DNA from: Treponema sp. | GTDB taxonomy: Bacteria; Spirochaetota; Spirochaetia; Treponematales; Treponemataceae | NCBI GenBank assembly: GCA_017963165.1 | Contig: JAGCTZ010000107.1 | Location: 1-26,470 of the forward strand | Length of the DNA: 26,470 nucleotides | Reading direction: 5' to 3' | Part shown: piece by piece, positions 23,551 to 26,470 of the stretch | Numbering within the stretch: the first letter of the stretch is position 1 | How the letters are laid out: the number at the start of each line of letters is the position of its first letter | The notes under the pieces: model-generated | What the model saw: only the letters and a program-made list of their open reading frames with translations | What the model was told of the DNA's origin: nothing | Database searches by the model: none | Program-made: the position numbers and the translations under genes

Positions 23551-25497
23551 AACGCCTGCTTTCACAAAATCCACATTCTGAGTGGTGACATCTATTTTAC
23601 CGGCTTTAAGCATTACTTCATCATTAAGATTAATATTGCTGCAGCCCTTAAGTGTTGTCTGCATATCAAGTTCAGTAATTAAGAAAAGCGTATCGTTACC
23701 GCGCTTATCTATACACACACCCTTATATGTCTGCTCAGGATTCTGCATAAGATAAACAAGCTTCCAGTGAGTATCGCTAAGACGGCTTGCCTTTCTGGCA
23801 GCAAGAGAAGCGGCATCTCCTGCAGCAATCCGTTCAAGCATTTCATCTTTATCCAAAAGACGGCGGCCGTCTATAAAGGCACGCAGCTGCTGATGTGCAA
23901 CCAGATCTCCATAACGACGAAGCGGAGAAGTAACCTGACTGTAAAAGCTTAATCCAAGTCCAGAATGAGGAGCAGGTGTAATTCCAACAGAACGTTTACG
24001 CATACATTTTACTTTCGCAAACTGCCCTGCCCAGCCATCTGGAACTTTTGCAGGAAAATCAGGAGCTTCCTGACTTACATAAGGAAACGGAATTTTATTC
24101 TTAAAGGCAAACTTTGCAGCACCCTCACCGGCCAGTAACATCATTTCCTGAATCATGTCATTAGATTCATATTTTACTTCGGGAGCAACAGTTACAATTT
24201 TGGTTTCGCGATCTACCTTTATATCTACTTCAGGCATCTGAATTGTTACAGCATTATTTGCATTACGGCGTGCAAGATTTCTACGTGCAATTTCAAAAAG
24301 AGGCTTTAATTCAGGCGACTCCTTCTGCTGTTCTGCCATTTCATACGAAATCATTTTTACATGAACACGAACCTTTTTAACTTCGCATTCTTCAATCTGA
24401 CAGTCATTATCTAAAGTTATACAAAAAGCCAGAGCATTTGATTTTATATCAGGAGAATCCTGGGCAGCACGTTCTTTTAAACCAAGTGCATAATCTTCAA
24501 GAGAAGATTCACAAAGCATTCGGCTTGCACCTTCGGGAATATAAAGAGTTGTCCCACGAGCACGAGCTGCAATATCAATCTGAGAATCAGGAGCAACACT
24601 TGCAGCAGGATCTGCAATACAAACCCACAGTTTTTTTCCGTCAAAGCCAACAGCATCATCCGGGTCAGCAGCATTAGGAGAATCTATTGCGTAACAGACA
24701 CACGGAACTTCTTCTCGTTCTTCAGCTGGCATAGAGCCAAGCTGGTCTCTGGCAGAATCAAAGCTAAAGCCTAAACGTGTAGGATGAGGATTTTTTGTAA
24801 AAGGCCAGATGCCCGTATCAATCAAAAGCTTATGTGCTTTTTCGATATTTTGACTCATTCCGGCCTGTTCAAGAACCTTTGATTTATCTGTCTGACAAAG
24901 AGCAAAAGCTTCTACTTCGCCCATAAATTTTGAATCAGCAGGAAGGTCAAGCTTACGACTTTTAAGACGTTCAATAAAAGCCTGACGCAATTCTGCTTCG
25001 TGTTCTTTTTCGTATTTTTTCTGATTAATTTCGTCTATCTGCGTTTGTGTGCGGAGTGAAAAAACAAGAGTGCCATTTTTAAAAGCTTCTCCGTCCTGAC
25101 AGAATTGAGGCATGGAACAAACAGTTACATAAAAAGCCCAGGTGTTATCTGAAACCAGATCTGAGGCGGCATAATCCGCAAGCTCTTTAAATGATAAAGG
25201 CGCAGCAGCTGTTTCTTCTTCGGAAATAAGAAGCTCCCAGGTTTCTAAAAGAGAAGAATTAAATTTTGATATCAGTGATTCATCAGAAACAGCAGCAAGA
25301 ACCTTTTCAAGAGAAGTAACAGCGTTATCAGAAAGTTGGATTATATCTTTTTCCCTAACCTTCTGCTCCGAATAAACAGCCTTTTTTCCGGTAGAAGTTG
25401 CAGGTTGACTGCAGTATGAAATTATATATTTATCGCCATCCAAATCTTTGATTACAGCAGGTTGAGTTTTATATAAAACAAGGGAGTTTTTGGTCAT
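23536..25497 (-). CDS. RNase II-family (RNB) exoribonuclease
   Basis: 653 residues. Degrades RNA 3'-to-5' in the cytosol. The RNB domain (about 265-600) carries the four metal-binding aspartates in IDSPNAADPDDAVGF (D272, D278, D280, D281) and the conserved TSPLRRYGDLVAHQQLR (523-539), so catalysis should be intact. The N-terminus (1-60) resembles an SH3-like beta module followed by helical, winged-helix-like sequence (to about 240), not the two cold-shock domains of classic RNase II/R. A short S1/OB-like C-terminus follows (about 590-650). This layout recalls the Deinococcus/organellar RNase II group (inference). The ATG has a promoter directly upstream and no Shine-Dalgarno sequence. Confidence 0.88.
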   Translation of the reverse strand: MTKNSLVLYKTQPAVIKDLDGDKYIISYCSQPATSTGKKAVYSEQKVREKDIIQLSDNAVTSLEKVLAAVSDESLISKFNSSLLETWELLISEEETAAAPLSFKELADYAASDLVSDNTWAFYVTVCSMPQFCQDGEAFKNGTLVFSLRTQTQIDEINQKKYEKEHEAELRQAFIERLKSRKLDLPADSKFMGEVEAFALCQTDKSKVLEQAGMSQNIEKAHKLLIDTGIWPFTKNPHPTRLGFSFDSARDQLGSMPAEEREEVPCVCYAIDSPNAADPDDAVGFDGKKLWVCIADPAASVAPDSQIDIAARARGTTLYIPEGASRMLCESSLEDYALGLKERAAQDSPDIKSNALAFCITLDNDCQIEECEVKKVRVHVKMISYEMAEQQKESPELKPLFEIARRNLARRNANNAVTIQMPEVDIKVDRETKIVTVAPEVKYESNDMIQEMMLLAGEGAAKFAFKNKIPFPYVSQEAPDFPAKVPDGWAGQFAKVKCMRKRSVGITPAPHSGLGLSFYSQVTSPLRRYGDLVAHQQLRAFIDGRRLLDKDEMLERIAAGDAASLAARKASRLSDTHWKLVYLMQNPEQTYKGVCIDKRGNDTLFLITELDMQTTLKGCSNINLNDEVMLKAGKIDVTTQNVDFVKAGVAGGV

Positions 25498-25503
25498 GAA
25501 AGT

Positions 25504-25532
25504 ATTATTATAAAAAAACGGCGAATTGACAA
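25504..25532 (-). promoter_or_regulatory. Promoter abutting the RNase start codon
   Basis: Minus strand: TTGTCA (25527-25532), 17 bases, AATAAT (25504-25509). The predicted start is exactly the A of the ATG at 25497. An overlapping perfect TATAAT (25507-25512) is at a short 14-base spacing and would give a leader of about 3 bases. Either way the transcript would be leaderless or nearly so. Confidence 0.5.
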
Positions 25533-25551
25533 GATATAAGACATTTAAAAC

Positions 25552-25584
25552 AAAAAAGGCATTGCCTTTTGGACAATGCCTTTT
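25552..25584 (-). terminator. Rho-independent terminator after the sugar ABC ATPase gene
   Basis: AAAAGGCATTG and CAATGCCTTTT form an 11-bp stem with a 9-base loop; on the minus strand the stem ends in a TTTTTT run. It lies 20 bases after the stop of the ATPase gene and isolates it from the RNase promoter. Confidence 0.9.
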
Positions 25585-25603
25585 GATTATTCAGTAATTG
25601 AAA

Positions 25604-26470
25604 TTACCACTTCTTTTCGATTGTATCACAGATGTTCATTTCTTCTGCAGCATCTGGATTAATTTCGAAGAACTTAGCCTTTTCCATGTTAGGAACAACG
25701 TTTACTGTGTCTCCAAGACGGAATTCAGCAGTTGCAGTTGTCTTAGCGATGATGCTCTGTCCCTTGTTAGAGATAAGATAAAGATGTGTTTCAGCACCAA
25801 GTGGTTCCTTGTTAGTAATCTTCATCTGCATATCATCTTTTGCAGCTGGCTTTTCAACATACTTCAAGTCTTCTGGACGGATACCGAATGTAATTTCCTT
25901 TCCTACCCAGTCCTTAAGTTTCTTAGCCTGTTCTTCTGTAGGGTTGATTTCGAAAGAACCTTCATCACAAACGATTGCACCGTTCTTTTCCAAAACCTTT
26001 ACAGTAAGGAAGTTCATTGGAGGTGTTCCGATGAAGCCTGCTACGAACTTGTTGATTGGATAGTTGTAGAGGTAAAGTGGAGCACCAATCTGCTGGATAA
26101 CACCGTCCTTCATAACTACGATCTTTGTACCAAGAGTCATAGCTTCGATCTGGTCGTGTGTTACGTAGATCATTGTTGCCTGGAGTCTGTTGTGAAGTCC
26201 AGCAAGTTCAGAACGCATTGTTACACGGAGCTTAGCATCCAAGTTAGAAAGCGGTTCATCGAACAAGAATACTTTTGGTTCACGAACGATAGCACGTCCT
26301 ACAGCAACACGCTGACGCTGACCACCGGAAAGTGCCTTTGGCTTTCTGTCAAGATACTGTGTAAGGTCAAGCTGTTTAGCAGCTTCACGAACACGGCGGT
26401 CAATTTCAGCCTTATCCATCTTGCGGATCTTAAGACCGAATGCCATGTTATCATATACAGTCATATGTGG
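25604..26470 (-). CDS. Sugar ABC transporter ATP-binding protein, MsmX/UgpC type (5' end outside window)
   Basis: 289 residues visible; the frame continues past the window end and the Walker A motif lies beyond it. At the edge the sequence reads PHMTVYDNMAFGLKIRK, the usual position about 80 residues into MsmX/UgpC ATPases. Then come the signature LSGGQRQRVAVGRAIVREP, Walker B VFLFDEPLSNLDAKL and the switch region YVTHDQIEAMTLG. The C-terminal regulatory OB/TOBE part includes GTPPMNFL and FGIRPEDL. MsmX-type ATPases commonly serve several sugar transporters that lack their own, so it is the natural candidate for the two permease pairs at 6771-8676 and 13617-15464. A terminator follows. Confidence 0.93.
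   Translation of the reverse strand, partial: PHMTVYDNMAFGLKIRKMDKAEIDRRVREAAKQLDLTQYLDRKPKALSGGQRQRVAVGRAIVREPKVFLFDEPLSNLDAKLRVTMRSELAGLHNRLQATMIYVTHDQIEAMTLGTKIVVMKDGVIQQIGAPLYLYNYPINKFVAGFIGTPPMNFLTVKVLEKNGAIVCDEGSFEINPTEEQAKKLKDWVGKEITFGIRPEDLKYVEKPAAKDDMQMKITNKEPLGAETHLYLISNKGQSIIAKTTATAEFRLGDTVNVVPNMEKAKFFEINPDAAEEMNICDTIEKKW

Noticed and set aside
1..26470. CRISPR array, prophage or insertion sequence
   Set aside because: No spaced direct repeats of CRISPR type, no transposase, integrase or phage structural genes were found on either strand.

Overview
The window is AT-rich (GC-richer only in short intergenic islands) and almost every gene lies on the minus strand. The rpsP-khpA-rimM-trmD order, the lipoprotein signals, the carbohydrate ABC transporters lacking their own ATPase and the overall codon bias suggest a host-associated or rumen-type spirochaete close to Treponema. 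That assignment is inference; the window holds no rRNA or tRNA to confirm it.

Layout, low to high coordinates (transcription mostly runs right to left). 1-1275: ribosome/tRNA maturation operon rpsP-khpA-rimM-trmD, with trmD cut by the window edge. 1289-3589: polar amino-acid ABC transporter (ATPase, permease, binding lipoprotein); the permease carries one in-frame TGA. 3634-5124: argH, whose promoter sits directly on its start codon. 5193-18547: a large carbohydrate-uptake locus. Its long operon reads: membrane-tethered 1010-residue solute-binding protein with two carbohydrate-binding-like domains, LplB/LplC-type permease pair, secreted NHL-propeller/TPR protein with a C-terminal membrane anchor, YIP1-family membrane protein, large DUF5696-like membrane-anchored protein, and a second permease pair. 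A second, lipoprotein-type binding protein follows under its own promoter and operator-like palindrome and ends at a strong terminator. 18637-20342: padR-HAAS/DUF4097-pspC envelope-stress module under an AT-rich palindromic operator. 20383-20533: a GC-rich, branched inverted-repeat element between divergent promoters. 20580-21275: the only plus-strand gene, a polytopic membrane protein. 21283-23400: lysC-dapB. 23536-25497: RNase II-family exoribonuclease. 25604-26470: MsmX/UgpC-type sugar ABC ATPase, cut by the window end.

How it works together: the carbohydrate locus encodes two complete receptor/permease sets but no ATPase, so the MsmX-like ATPase at the right edge is the natural candidate to energise both. 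The extra proteins (glycosidase-like DUF5696, NHL/TPR, YIP1) are all predicted to be membrane-anchored and suggest an assembled cell-surface capture-and-processing apparatus rather than a plain transporter. This is the most interesting part of the window. Secondary points are the permease nonsense codon, a recurring pattern of promoters abutting start codons that lack a Shine-Dalgarno sequence (argH, the large binding protein, the RNase and the plus-strand membrane protein), and the structured GC-rich element.
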